From: Cyanobacteria bacterium UBA1186
GTDB taxonomy: Bacteria; Cyanobacteriota; Vampirovibrionia; Gastranaerophilales; Gastranaerophilaceae
DNA: 15,053 bases
Assembly (NCBI GenBank): GCA_002309875.1
Contig: DBYM01000043.1
Span: 2,160-17,212 of the forward strand
Reading direction: 5' to 3'
Of this stretch, positions 7,111 through 13,677 are shown piece by piece. Position 1 is the first letter of the stretch. Every line of letters starts with the position of its first letter. The notes under the pieces are model-generated. The model saw only the letters and a program-made list of their open reading frames with translations, searched no databases and was not told the origin of the DNA. The position numbers and the translations under genes were made by a program.

Positions 7111-7668
7111 ATGCCAGGTGATGATGAAGAATTCAAAGAAGGTATAGGTAAGGGCGCTGACGCAGACGTTCCCGAGGCTGAAACTCCTAAGGCTGAAACT
7201 CCTAAGGCTGAAGTTCCTGAAGCGGAGGAAGATTTGAGTTCCAAAGCAAAGGCTTTTGAGCCTGAAACAGCAAAGGCGGAAGCAACTGAGGCAACTCCTG
7301 CAAGTAATGATACCGTCACGGTTCAGCCTGTTCAGTTTACGTCTTTTGAGGATTTGGACCAGGTGCAGGGTCCTCAAAACCAAAACCTTAATATTCTGTT
7401 GGATATTAAATTACAGTTGACGGTTGAATTAGGCCGTACCGAACTTCCGATAAAGAAAGTGTTAGAACTTACAAAAGGCTCTATTGTTACTTTGAACAAA
7501 GCAGCGGGCGAGCCTGTTGAATTGTATGCTAACGGCAAGTTGATTGCGTATGGTGAAGTTGTCGTTATCGAAGATAACTTCGGTTTGAGAATAACTCACA
7601 TAACTGATCCTGCGAAGAGACTGAATTCGTTGGGCAGTCACACTACAAACACTGAAGGACAGGGCTAA
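7111..7668 (+). CDS. fliN: Flagellar motor switch protein FliN with long acidic N-terminus
   Basis: A 185-residue protein. Residues about 95-167 are a canonical FliN SpoA domain: LNILLDIKLQLTVELGRTEL, then LELTKGSIVTLNK, then LYANGKLIAYGEVVVIEDNFGLR. FliN forms the bottom of the C-ring with FliM and also contacts the export ATPase regulator FliH. The first 90 residues are a disordered Ala/Glu/Pro/Lys linker with an AETPK repeat encoded by tandem 15-base units. Long variable N-termini before the SpoA domain are seen in several FliN/FliY families; no CheC phosphatase domain is present, so this is FliN and not FliY. Ribosome site AGGA lies about 7 bases before ATG. It is the last gene of the operon, ending about 80 bases before a terminator. 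Confidence 0.95.
   Translation: MPGDDEEFKEGIGKGADADVPEAETPKAETPKAEVPEAEEDLSSKAKAFEPETAKAEATEATPASNDTVTVQPVQFTSFEDLDQVQGPQNQNLNILLDIKLQLTVELGRTELPIKKVLELTKGSIVTLNKAAGEPVELYANGKLIAYGEVVVIEDNFGLRITHITDPAKRLNSLGSHTTNTEGQG
7176..7220 (+). repeat. 15-base tandem repeat in fliN
   Basis: Two identical units GGCTGAAACTCCTAA (7176-7190, 7191-7205) and one degenerate unit (7206-7220) encode AETPK-like pentapeptides. A further degenerate unit precedes them (7161-7175, ADVPE). The period is a multiple of three, so copy-number change keeps the frame. Confidence 0.9.
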
Positions 7669-7717
7669 AGGTTATTTTCGGGCAGTCATTTCGGATTGTA
7701 AATTTATCACAATCTGA

Positions 7718-7746
7718 TTGACTTTAGCATATATTTAAAGTATTTT
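7718..7746 (+). promoter_or_regulatory. Candidate sigma70-type promoter for the yidC operon
   Basis: TTGACT (7718-7723) and TATTTT (7741-7746) are 17 bases apart. The predicted start near 7752-7754 lies inside the left arm of the fliN-side terminator, so new transcripts would lack the full hairpin. Confidence 0.5.
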
Positions 7747-7747
7747 T

Positions 7748-7776
7748 AAAGGGTACTCTTTTGAGTGCCCTTTATT
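7748..7776 (+). terminator. Terminator of the flagellar operon
   Basis: AAAGGGTACTC (7748-7758) pairs with GAGTGCCCTTT (7763-7773) with one G-U pair around a TTTT loop, followed by a short T/A-rich tail. It ends the operon of 4990-7668. The U-tract is short, so termination may be partial. Confidence 0.82.
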
Positions 7777-7804
7777 AATATCACAAATTTTTAGGGAAGA
7801 GACC

Positions 7805-8890
7805 ATGGATTTTACGACACTAACCATTAATATTTTAAAAGCATTATCTATATTTGGCGGATACGGAATCGGTATTATATTGCTCACTCTGCTTGTAAGA
7901 GCAGCAATGTGGCCTTTAGGCGTTTCGCAGCAGAGATCTATGCGGACAATGCAATTGTTGCAGCCAAAGATGAAGGCTATTCAGGAGCGTTATAAGAGCG
8001 ATCCGCAGAAGATGCAGCAAAAGATGATGGAATTTTATAAGGAACACAAATTTAACCCTATGGCGGGTTGTTTTCCTTTGTTAATTCAGATGCCAATATT
8101 TATTCTTTTGTATTCTACGTTAATGAGCCCTCAGTTTATACAGATGGCAGGAGATGCTCATTTCTTATTTATAAACAGACTTGATGCCACTATGAAATCA
8201 TCGGCAGGAATCTCCAAAGACGGTGAATTTGGTGTTTCCAAGTACGATACTTTTATGACGGGAAAAAATGCGAAGGTATTTCTGAAGGGAATTGATGAGC
8301 CTCTTGAAAATGTTAAAATCGAAAAACCTCAGAAGGCGGTTGAAGTTCAGGGCGATTTAGTTCCGGGAGAAAATGTTGATTTTAAAATCAGTTTAGATAA
8401 TCTGAATTTAAAATTCAGCCAACTTGATCAGATTGAATCTGCGACCATAGATATTATGGACGTACAGACAAAACAGTCTAAACCCGTTGATTTCACAAGA
8501 AAAGACGGTATTTTGACGGCTACCGTCCCGACCATAGAAGTTAAGACCGAATTTCATTGGGACGTATTTGCACTTCTTATATTGTTTATGCTGACAATGG
8601 TAATGTCACAAAAAGCAATGATGGCAATGACAAATACGGCTAATCAGGATCCGGCTCAGGCTGCTATGCAGAAATCAATGAATACCTTTATGCCTTTGAT
8701 GTTAGGTTTTACGTTCTTTATAATACCTATTCCGGCAGGTGTTCTTTTGTATTTGGTAGCAAGCAACTGTTTCCAGGTTGTTCAGACTGTTATTATAAAC
8801 AAACAACTTGAGGCTGAAGATGCCAAAAAAGAGGCAAAAGTTTCCGACATTGATTTAGCGGACGCAAAGCCGATTAAGGAAAAAGAATAA
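7805..8890 (+). CDS. yidC: Membrane protein insertase YidC/Oxa1/Alb3 family
   Basis: A 361-residue inner-membrane protein that inserts and folds membrane proteins alone or with Sec. The first core helix (about 14-36) carries the conserved groove arginine, Arg32 in LLVRAAMWPLG. The cytoplasmic coiled-coil hairpin follows (about 40-83: MRTMQLLQPKMKAIQERYK), then NPMAGCFPLLIQMPIFILLY (84-103). The later core helices are WDVFALLILFMLTMVMSQ (252-269) and FMPLMLGFTFFIIPIPAG through VQTVIIN (295-332). About 120 residues between these parts (roughly 131-249) are a hydrophilic, strand-rich segment on the side expected to face the periplasm; it is longer than the short loop of most Gram-positive YidC proteins and is not placed like the N-terminal P1 domain of E. 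coli YidC. The C-terminal tail is highly charged. ATG 7805 has AGGGAAGAG upstream. It leads a five-gene run. Confidence 0.95.
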   Translation: MDFTTLTINILKALSIFGGYGIGIILLTLLVRAAMWPLGVSQQRSMRTMQLLQPKMKAIQERYKSDPQKMQQKMMEFYKEHKFNPMAGCFPLLIQMPIFILLYSTLMSPQFIQMAGDAHFLFINRLDATMKSSAGISKDGEFGVSKYDTFMTGKNAKVFLKGIDEPLENVKIEKPQKAVEVQGDLVPGENVDFKISLDNLNLKFSQLDQIESATIDIMDVQTKQSKPVDFTRKDGILTATVPTIEVKTEFHWDVFALLILFMLTMVMSQKAMMAMTNTANQDPAQAAMQKSMNTFMPLMLGFTFFIIPIPAGVLLYLVASNCFQVVQTVIINKQLEAEDAKKEAKVSDIDLADAKPIKEKE

Positions 8891-8910
8891 ATATTCTAAC
8901 GGAGGTTTAT

Positions 8911-9249
8911 ATGAAAATCAACAACAATTCGGATTTATTATTTGGCGGTGTAACGTTATCTCCCCGTGCTGCCAATTCTTTGAGCCGCAGATTAAACTGC
9001 GGTGAATTTGGAAGTGTATTGCCCGATATGCTCAAGGCTCAGGAGGCTAATCCTGTGAGGGTTAACTTTGATACTTCGGGAAAACTCGACAAACTTTATT
9101 TCACCATAAAATACCTGCAAAAGGACGGAAACTTGTTCTTTAAATATTTTAGTGAAGGTTTCTTTGACCGTGTTTTCAAAAATCCCATGGGATTTATAAG
9201 GAAAGCCGTAGCAGAGGCTGATAAAGCACGTGAGGAACTTGGAATATAG
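8911..9249 (+). CDS. Uncharacterised 112-residue protein in the yidC-queA operon
   Basis: I do not recognise this family. ATG 8911 has a strong ribosome site (GGAGGT, 8901-8906), 20 bases after yidC and 20 before queA, so it is a real operon member. The protein is soluble, without signal peptide or membrane helix. An Asn/Ser/Arg-rich N-terminus (to about 45) is followed by an alpha/beta stretch PVRVNFDTSGKLDKLYFTIKYL and an aromatic region NLFFKYFSEGFFDRVFKN (about 74-91), then a charged helix. The spacing, codon use and ribosome site support expression; the function is unknown. Its position next to YidC gives no sure hint. Confidence 0.75.
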   Translation: MKINNNSDLLFGGVTLSPRAANSLSRRLNCGEFGSVLPDMLKAQEANPVRVNFDTSGKLDKLYFTIKYLQKDGNLFFKYFSEGFFDRVFKNPMGFIRKAVAEADKAREELGI

Positions 9250-9269
9250 CCCTTTTATGAGGTTTGTGA

Positions 9270-10313
9270 ATGCTTTTATCAGAATTTGATTATGAATTGC
9301 CGGAAGAATTAATAGCACAAAAACCGACTGAAAAAAGACAAGATTCAAGAATGATGGTGCTCGATAGGGCAAATCACCAAATTCTGCACAAGCATTTTTA
9401 TGACATTGTTGATTTAATCAATGATGACTGTGTGTTGATTTTGAATAACACAAAAGTCATACCCGCACGCCTTTACGGTTATAAAGATACGGGCGCAAAA
9501 ATTGAAGTTTTTTTGTTAAAAGAGGGTGGAAATAAGGAATGGGAAGTTCTCATTCGGCCTTCAAAAAGAGTTAAAGCAGGCACAATAATAAAAGTCAGCG
9601 AAAATCTGTCGGTACAAGTCATTTGCCCCCTTGAAGATGACGGAAAATGGCTTGTAAAGATGCTTTATGAGGGTGATATTTTAGAAATTCTGCACAGAGT
9701 CGGGAATATTCCGCTCCCTCCGTATATTGAACGCAAAATGGCGAACGACGATTTGAAAAAACTCGATTTTGAAAGGTATCAGACAGTTTATGCCAAAGAT
9801 GAAGGCTCTGTTGCCGCTCCGACGGCGGGTTTGCATTTCACCCGGGAAATTTTGCAAAAACTCAAAAATAAAGGAGTTGAGGTCGGGTATGTCACGCTGA
9901 ATGTTGGTATCGGTACGTTTCGGCCTGTTAAATGCGAAAACATTTTGGATCACAAAATGGATTCGGAGGCTTTTGAGATTTCCCAAGAAACGGCGGATTT
10001 GATTAACAGGGCAAAAAAGGAAGGCAAGAAACTCGTTGCGGTCGGAACAACGACTGTCAGAACTCTTGAAACCGCATATAAACAGTTTGGAGAGATAAAG
10101 GCATGTAAATCTGCCTCGGAACTTTTTATTTACCCCCCTTATGAGTTTAAGGTGGTTGACAGGCTGATTACCAACTTCCACCTGCCGAAATCGACGCTTT
10201 TAATGCTTGTGAGCGCACTTGCAGGCAAAGATTTTATATTTGAGGCTTATGCCTCGGCGATTGAAAATAAATATCGTTTTTACAGTTACGGTGATTGTAT
10301 GTTTATTGTATAA
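9270..10313 (+). CDS. queA: S-adenosylmethionine:tRNA ribosyltransferase-isomerase
   Basis: QueA transfers and isomerises the ribosyl part of S-adenosylmethionine onto preQ1 at the wobble position of GUN-anticodon tRNAs, giving epoxyqueuosine. The 347 residues match normal length. Hallmarks in order: LSEFDYELPEELIAQKP (3-19), LILNNTKVIPARL (56-68), PLPPYIER (148-155), YQTVYAKDEGSVAAPTAGLHFT (170-191), VTLNVGIGTFRPV (208-220), GTTTVRTLE (259-267), TNFHLPKSTLLMLVSAL (301-317) and the terminal YRFYSYGDCMFI, where most homologues have GDAM. GAGG (9259-9262) precedes the ATG by 7 bases. Other queuosine genes are not visible here, so preQ1 source is unknown. It lies between the 112-residue gene and serS in the same transcript. 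Confidence 0.97.
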   Translation: MLLSEFDYELPEELIAQKPTEKRQDSRMMVLDRANHQILHKHFYDIVDLINDDCVLILNNTKVIPARLYGYKDTGAKIEVFLLKEGGNKEWEVLIRPSKRVKAGTIIKVSENLSVQVICPLEDDGKWLVKMLYEGDILEILHRVGNIPLPPYIERKMANDDLKKLDFERYQTVYAKDEGSVAAPTAGLHFTREILQKLKNKGVEVGYVTLNVGIGTFRPVKCENILDHKMDSEAFEISQETADLINRAKKEGKKLVAVGTTTVRTLETAYKQFGEIKACKSASELFIYPPYEFKVVDRLITNFHLPKSTLLMLVSALAGKDFIFEAYASAIENKYRFYSYGDCMFIV

Positions 10314-10343
10314 TATCTGAGCACAGAAAAGAGGAAATATAAA

Positions 10344-11606
10344 ATGTTAGATATCAAATTGATCAGAGAAAACCCCGAAAAGGTTAACGAACTTTTAAAG
10401 AGGAGAAATCCCGAATTATCAATAGACAAAGTTTTGGAAATTGATGCCGAGAGAAGAAAAATTCAGGCTCAGGCAGATGAACTCAGAGCCAAGAGGAAAA
10501 ACGAATCTCAGAAAATCGGAATGATGAAGAAGAACGGTGAAAATACCGATGCTATTCAGGAAGAAGTTCGTTTAATCGGCGATGAAATCAAGGCTTTGGA
10601 AGAAAAGCAGTTAGAACTTGATTCTGCTCAGAGAGATTTCCTGCTTCATACTCCTAACATTCCTGATGAAACCACTCCTGTCGGTACTTCTGAGGAAGAC
10701 AATCCGACAGTTAAGACATGGGGCGAGCCGACAAAATTCGGATTTACACCGAAGGCGCATTGGGATTTGTGTGAAGAAAAGGGAATTGTTGACTTCGAAA
10801 GAGGGGTAAAGATTTCTCAGTCAAGATTTATTTTATATCGCGGTAAAGGTGCAAAATTGGAACGTGCGATAATCCAATTCTTCCTCGATTTGCATACGAC
10901 GGAACACGGCTACGAAGAAATTTTGCCGCCTTTTATGGCAAATGCCGCAACAATGACGGGAACAGGTCAACTGCCTAAGTTTGCCGAAGATATGTACAAA
11001 TGTGTTGATGAAGATTTGTACCTGATTCCGACGGCTGAAGTTCCGGTTACGAATATTTATCAGAACGAGATTTTAAACGAAGAAGATTTGCCTAAATATA
11101 TGACGGCATATACTCCGTGCTTCAGACGTGAAGCGGGCTCTGCCGGTAAAGATACAAGAGGTTTGATTAGGGTACATCAGTTCAACAAGGTTGAAATGGT
11201 TAAACTCACTACTCCCGAAACAAGCAAAGACGAACACGAAAAACTTACGAGAAATGCGGAAAGATGCCTTGAATTATTGGGACTTCCGTACAGAAGGGTT
11301 GCTCTCTGCACGGCTGACATCGGTTTTAGTGCAAATAAGTGCTTCGATTTGGAGGTTTGGTTACCTTCTTATAACACTTATAAAGAGATTTCAAGTTGCT
11401 CTAATTTTGGTGATTATCAGGCAAGAAGAGCCAATATAAGATACAGAAACAAAGAGGGTAAAGTTCAGTTTGTTCATACCCTTAACGGCTCAGGTCTTGC
11501 TGTCGGAAGAACTTTTGCGGCAATAATCGAGAACTTCCAGCAGGAAGACGGAACTGTTATTATTCCTGAAGTTTTGAGAAAATATACAGGTTTCGACAAA
11601 ATATAG
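10344..11606 (+). CDS. serS: Seryl-tRNA synthetase
   Basis: SerS charges tRNA-Ser (and tRNA-Sec where present) with serine in the cytoplasm. The 420 residues are of usual length. An N-terminal antiparallel coiled coil (about 28-98) binds the long variable arm of tRNA-Ser. The class II catalytic core follows: TGTGQLPKF (205-213), LYLIPTAEVP (225-234), motif 2 FRREAGSAGKDTRGLIR (260-276), SSCSNFGDYQARR (350-362) and motif 3 GSGLAVGRTFAAIIEN (382-397). All key parts are intact. The ribosome site is GAGGA (10331-10335). The stop TAG is followed by further in-frame stops in a repeated GGGGTAAATA context, described separately. Confidence 0.98.
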   Translation: MLDIKLIRENPEKVNELLKRRNPELSIDKVLEIDAERRKIQAQADELRAKRKNESQKIGMMKKNGENTDAIQEEVRLIGDEIKALEEKQLELDSAQRDFLLHTPNIPDETTPVGTSEEDNPTVKTWGEPTKFGFTPKAHWDLCEEKGIVDFERGVKISQSRFILYRGKGAKLERAIIQFFLDLHTTEHGYEEILPPFMANAATMTGTGQLPKFAEDMYKCVDEDLYLIPTAEVPVTNIYQNEILNEEDLPKYMTAYTPCFRREAGSAGKDTRGLIRVHQFNKVEMVKLTTPETSKDEHEKLTRNAERCLELLGLPYRRVALCTADIGFSANKCFDLEVWLPSYNTYKEISSCSNFGDYQARRANIRYRNKEGKVQFVHTLNGSGLAVGRTFAAIIENFQQEDGTVIIPEVLRKYTGFDKI

Positions 11607-11634
11607 GGGTAAATAAGTAAGGGGTAAATAGGTA
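11604..11634 (+). repeat. 15-base direct repeat at the serS stop codon
   Basis: AGGGGTAAATAAGTA (11605-11619) is followed directly by AGGGGTAAATAGGTA (11620-11634), matching 14 of 15 bases. The first copy begins inside the serS TAG. The sequence TAGGGGTAAATAA also occurs at the end of the decarboxylase gene on the other strand (13715-13727). The AGGGG and AAGG tracts could help ribosome binding for the next gene. Confidence 0.7.
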
Positions 11635-11644
11635 AGGCAGGTTA

Positions 11645-12025
11645 ATGGATTTCAAGGTAACCTATAACAATTTTGAAAGTGCAATGCGGGCTGCAAAGAT
11701 TTTTGAACTCAGAAAGCAGGTCGGCATATCGGTTATGGAAGGCAAATGCAGGGCTGCGAGAGCGACACAGAAAGAACTTGCCAAAATTGGAGTTGAGGAT
11801 TTTGACACTTTTAAAACTGTTCCGGGAGTAAGAGTTAACAATTTACCGCTTTCACAGTTCTTTCCGATGTTTCTTAAGGGTTTAAAATTTAAGATTTACA
11901 GAGCATTTACCAAAAAAATTCCCGAGGAAAAGCAACTTGCCAAAATGTATAAGGAATACGCAGAAAAACTGACTCCCGAAGAAAAAGCCAAACTTATGGT
12001 TAATGTTGATTTTCCTAGATTTTAG
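11645..12025 (+). CDS. Uncharacterised 126-residue basic protein
   Basis: I do not recognise this family. It starts 38 bases after serS with AGGCAGG about 4 bases before the ATG, and is probably the last gene of the yidC-serS transcript. The product is soluble and lysine-rich, mostly helical by composition, with FKVTYNNFESAMRAAKIFELRKQ at the N-terminus (from residue 3), a central segment with PGVRVNNLPLSQFFPMFL (60-77) and a charged helix EEKQLAKMYKEYAEKL (94-109). No catalytic motif, signal peptide or membrane helix is seen. Its TAG shares bases with the stop of the opposite-strand gene (four-base overlap), so the two transcripts converge with no terminator between them. A role in RNA or membrane processes is not supported by anything visible. 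Confidence 0.7.
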   Translation: MDFKVTYNNFESAMRAAKIFELRKQVGISVMEGKCRAARATQKELAKIGVEDFDTFKTVPGVRVNNLPLSQFFPMFLKGLKFKIYRAFTKKIPEEKQLAKMYKEYAEKLTPEEKAKLMVNVDFPRF

Positions 12026-12456
12026 AATGCTTTAATGAGGAAGATTTTTATTCCGTTATCAAGTCTTTCAATTTTTTTGACAAAACGGTAATCGGTTGGA
12101 GAGGTCAGGATTATGGCTACGGCGGGTTTTTTGCCTGTCATTTTTGAGTAATACAGTGCCTGCCCGATTGATTCTGCCCATTTCTTTGCAAAATCAAACT
12201 CTATTGCATAATCCTTGGCGAGACAATCCACCCTTGTCATATCCCACAGAACGGCCTCTTTTCGGCCAAAATCGGCAGTACACCATTGGTTTACGTAATA
12301 TGATTCAACCTGATTTGGCATCATAACCTGTGTATCATACCATTTTTGAGGAACGTAATTCAGCCCGAGATAATAAATCCCCGTTGCCATAAGAATAAAT
12401 GTTACGGCAAAACTTATAACTCTTTTTTGCGTGTTAACCTTTTTCTTTCTTCCCAT
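12022..12456 (-). CDS. Membrane-anchored protein with PD-(D/E)XK-like motif
   Basis: A 144-residue protein: basic N-terminus, one membrane helix or signal anchor (about 13-33), then a small soluble domain. The segment VDCLAKDYAIEFDFAKKWAE (76-95) with E67, D77, E86-x-D88 and the later IGQALYY (98-103) matches a widespread uncharacterised family I associate with the restriction-endonuclease-like fold (Glu...Asp...E-x-D/K, then Gln). W58-C59 and C78 are also family-like. Whether it cuts DNA is doubtful: the anchor suggests the domain is outside the cytoplasm unless orientation is reversed, and the usual Lys of E-x-K is Asp. It starts 3 bases after the transposase stop, with only a weak GAG ribosome site (within TAGAG) in the transposase 3' end, and ends in a four-base overlap with the convergent gene. 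Function unknown. Confidence 0.72.
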   Translation of the reverse strand: MGRKKKVNTQKRVISFAVTFILMATGIYYLGLNYVPQKWYDTQVMMPNQVESYYVNQWCTADFGRKEAVLWDMTRVDCLAKDYAIEFDFAKKWAESIGQALYYSKMTGKKPAVAIILTSPTDYRFVKKIERLDNGIKIFLIKAF

Positions 12457-12459
12457 AAA

Positions 12460-12990
12460 TTACTCTATATCCATATCAAGAATACCATATTTATTACCAA
12501 AATTACACCAATTAATATCATAATAACCAAGTTCAACATATTTATGAAAACTGGAATATTCCCAATCCTTAACAACAGATACAAGTCCGTGTTTTACGGG
12601 ATTGTAGTGAATATAATCAAGATGTTTGTTTAATTCTTCCTGACTTGTTATTGTATGTTCGTAAAATCTGCGTTGAAATATTCCTTTTTCTCCTTTGTTA
12701 ATATAACCGTAGGTTGGGGTTTCTACCCCAACATTAAAATTTTTAGAGAAATAATATTTCATAGATGTAATAATTTTAGGGTATTCTTTTATATTTTCTG
12801 GATTTAAAATCATATGAACATGATTTGGCAATATGCAAATTGCAATAATTTCAAAATTAAAATACCTTTTTGCGTTTTTGAAGGCATTTTTTAAAAGGGT
12901 TACATTATCGGTAAAAATGTTTTTACGGTTATATGCAACAATGACCAAGTGCACATAACTATTAGGAACAAAAACTCTTTTGTAATTCAT
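12460..12990 (-). CDS. REP-associated tyrosine transposase (RAYT, Y1/HUH family)
   Basis: A 176-residue single-strand DNA transposase of the IS200-like Y1 fold. The metal-binding HUH motif is HVH (57-59) in LPNHVHMIL. The C-terminal RAYT signature is HLDYIHYNPVKHGLV (123-137), with the catalytic tyrosine most likely Tyr126, followed by DWEYSSFHKYV (142-152). FQRRFYEHTI (105-114) is also typical. All active-site residues are intact, so it may be active. Family members such as E. coli TnpA-REP bind and cleave REP palindromes carrying a GTAG/GTGG lead. Residues 87-94 (VGVETPTY) are encoded by a perfect copy of such a palindrome, lying between the HUH region and the tyrosine helix. Another copy lies 26 bases before the start codon. 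There is no visible Shine-Dalgarno site. The gene is AT-rich compared with the operons on its left. Confidence 0.93.
   Translation of the reverse strand: MNYKRVFVPNSYVHLVIVAYNRKNIFTDNVTLLKNAFKNAKRYFNFEIIAICILPNHVHMILNPENIKEYPKIITSMKYYFSKNFNVGVETPTYGYINKGEKGIFQRRFYEHTITSQEELNKHLDYIHYNPVKHGLVSVVKDWEYSSFHKYVELGYYDINWCNFGNKYGILDMDIE
12709..12732 (+). repeat. REP-like palindrome A, inside the RAYT gene
   Basis: A GTAG lead (12709-12712) is followed by the palindrome GTTGGGGTTTCTACCCCAAC (stem GTTGGGGT, loop TTCT, stem ACCCCAAC). The 24 bases equal copy B exactly. Read on the transposase strand it codes for VGVETPTY without breaking the frame. Confidence 0.92.
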
Positions 12991-13016
12991 ACGTTAATTC
13001 TAATATAAAAATTGTT

Positions 13017-13040
13017 GTTGGGGTAGAAACCCCAACCTAC
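13017..13040 (-). repeat. REP-like palindrome B, between RAYT and zinc-ribbon gene
   Basis: On the minus strand this is GTAG plus the same 20-base palindrome, identical to copy A over all 24 bases. It lies 8 bases past the zinc-ribbon gene's stop and 26 before the RAYT start. A run AACAATTTTTAT follows on the minus strand, so the hairpin could also weaken or end the zinc-ribbon transcript. Confidence 0.93.
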
Positions 13041-13048
13041 TCTTTACT

Positions 13049-13648
13049 TTATTCAATTTTTATAATTGTGGCTTTCTTTGCATTATTTTTTTTATTTTTA
13101 TATGCACAAACAATAGGCTCCTCTAGAGTTGAATATTCACTTGGATACGAATTACCGAGACCAGAAACCATAGATGGGGATTCAATCCTAATTCGGTATT
13201 TACCTATGGTTGAATATTCATTGGAATCTGGGCAATTCCAAGTTGTAAGAAATTTATTTATGTACACAAATTTTGGTTCAAGGCTTTTTGAATCTATATA
13301 TGAATATGGGGTTAAATAAGTTCTGTTAAAACTTTTCCAGTGTTTCTTTATTTTATACTCATTTATTATCTGTGTTTTAAGTTGTTTATCAAAACTATTT
13401 TCAGAAATTTCAAATGTATAAGAATGCAAAAATTCTCCAACTATTACAAAAATTATCAAAAAGGTTATTATATACCTTAAGAAATTCCCCTCTGATGTAT
13501 CAGACAATTCGGTATTATTATTGTCTTTTGTAGTAATTTCAGTTTTATAACTTTGGTAAGATTCTGGGTTGTTATTGATTTTTTCGCCGCAATTTTGACA
13601 GAAAATTGAATCATTATCAATCTCTATTCCACAATTCTTACAATACAT
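13049..13648 (-). CDS. Zinc-ribbon membrane protein, unknown function
   Basis: I choose ATG 13648 (199 residues): it starts directly at the zinc ribbon MYCKNCG and has AAAGGG upstream at a somewhat long distance. A TTG at 13669 would add seven residues. Residues 1-22 are a zinc ribbon with Cys3, Cys6, Cys17 and Cys20 (C-x2-C ... C-x2-C), a common N-terminal module of small bacterial membrane proteins. A polar Asn/Thr/Glu-rich linker follows (25-55), then one membrane helix (about 57-76, LRYIITFLIIFVIVGEFL). The remaining 120 residues, expected outside the cytoplasm, include a paired YIDSKSLEPKFVYINKF region and KYRIRIESPSM; I cannot assign them. The gene is among the most AT-rich in the window and is bracketed by inverted copies of the REP palindrome, which suggests acquisition or mobilisation as a cassette. 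Confidence 0.78.
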   Translation of the reverse strand: MYCKNCGIEIDNDSIFCQNCGEKINNNPESYQSYKTEITTKDNNNTELSDTSEGNFLRYIITFLIIFVIVGEFLHSYTFEISENSFDKQLKTQIINEYKIKKHWKSFNRTYLTPYSYIDSKSLEPKFVYINKFLTTWNCPDSNEYSTIGKYRIRIESPSMVSGLGNSYPSEYSTLEEPIVCAYKNKKNNAKKATIIKIE

Positions 13649-13677
13649 ATTAGTTTCGTACCCTTTCAAATAATTTT

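Noticed and set aside
7694..7714. Hairpin GATTGT/ACAATC after fliN
   Set aside because: Six weak base pairs with a long AT loop and no T-tract; the stronger hairpin at 7748 explains termination.
8992..9372. 126-codon minus-strand frame across the 112-residue gene and queA start
   Set aside because: It overlaps two plus-strand genes with good ribosome sites and has a composition typical of a shadow frame.
9681..10181. 166-codon open frame on the minus strand
   Set aside because: It lies wholly within queA on the opposite strand, whose motifs are intact; the product has no family-like features and no ribosome site of note.
13068..13319. 83-codon plus-strand frame
   Set aside because: It is antisense to the zinc-ribbon gene and has no ribosome site or recognisable content.
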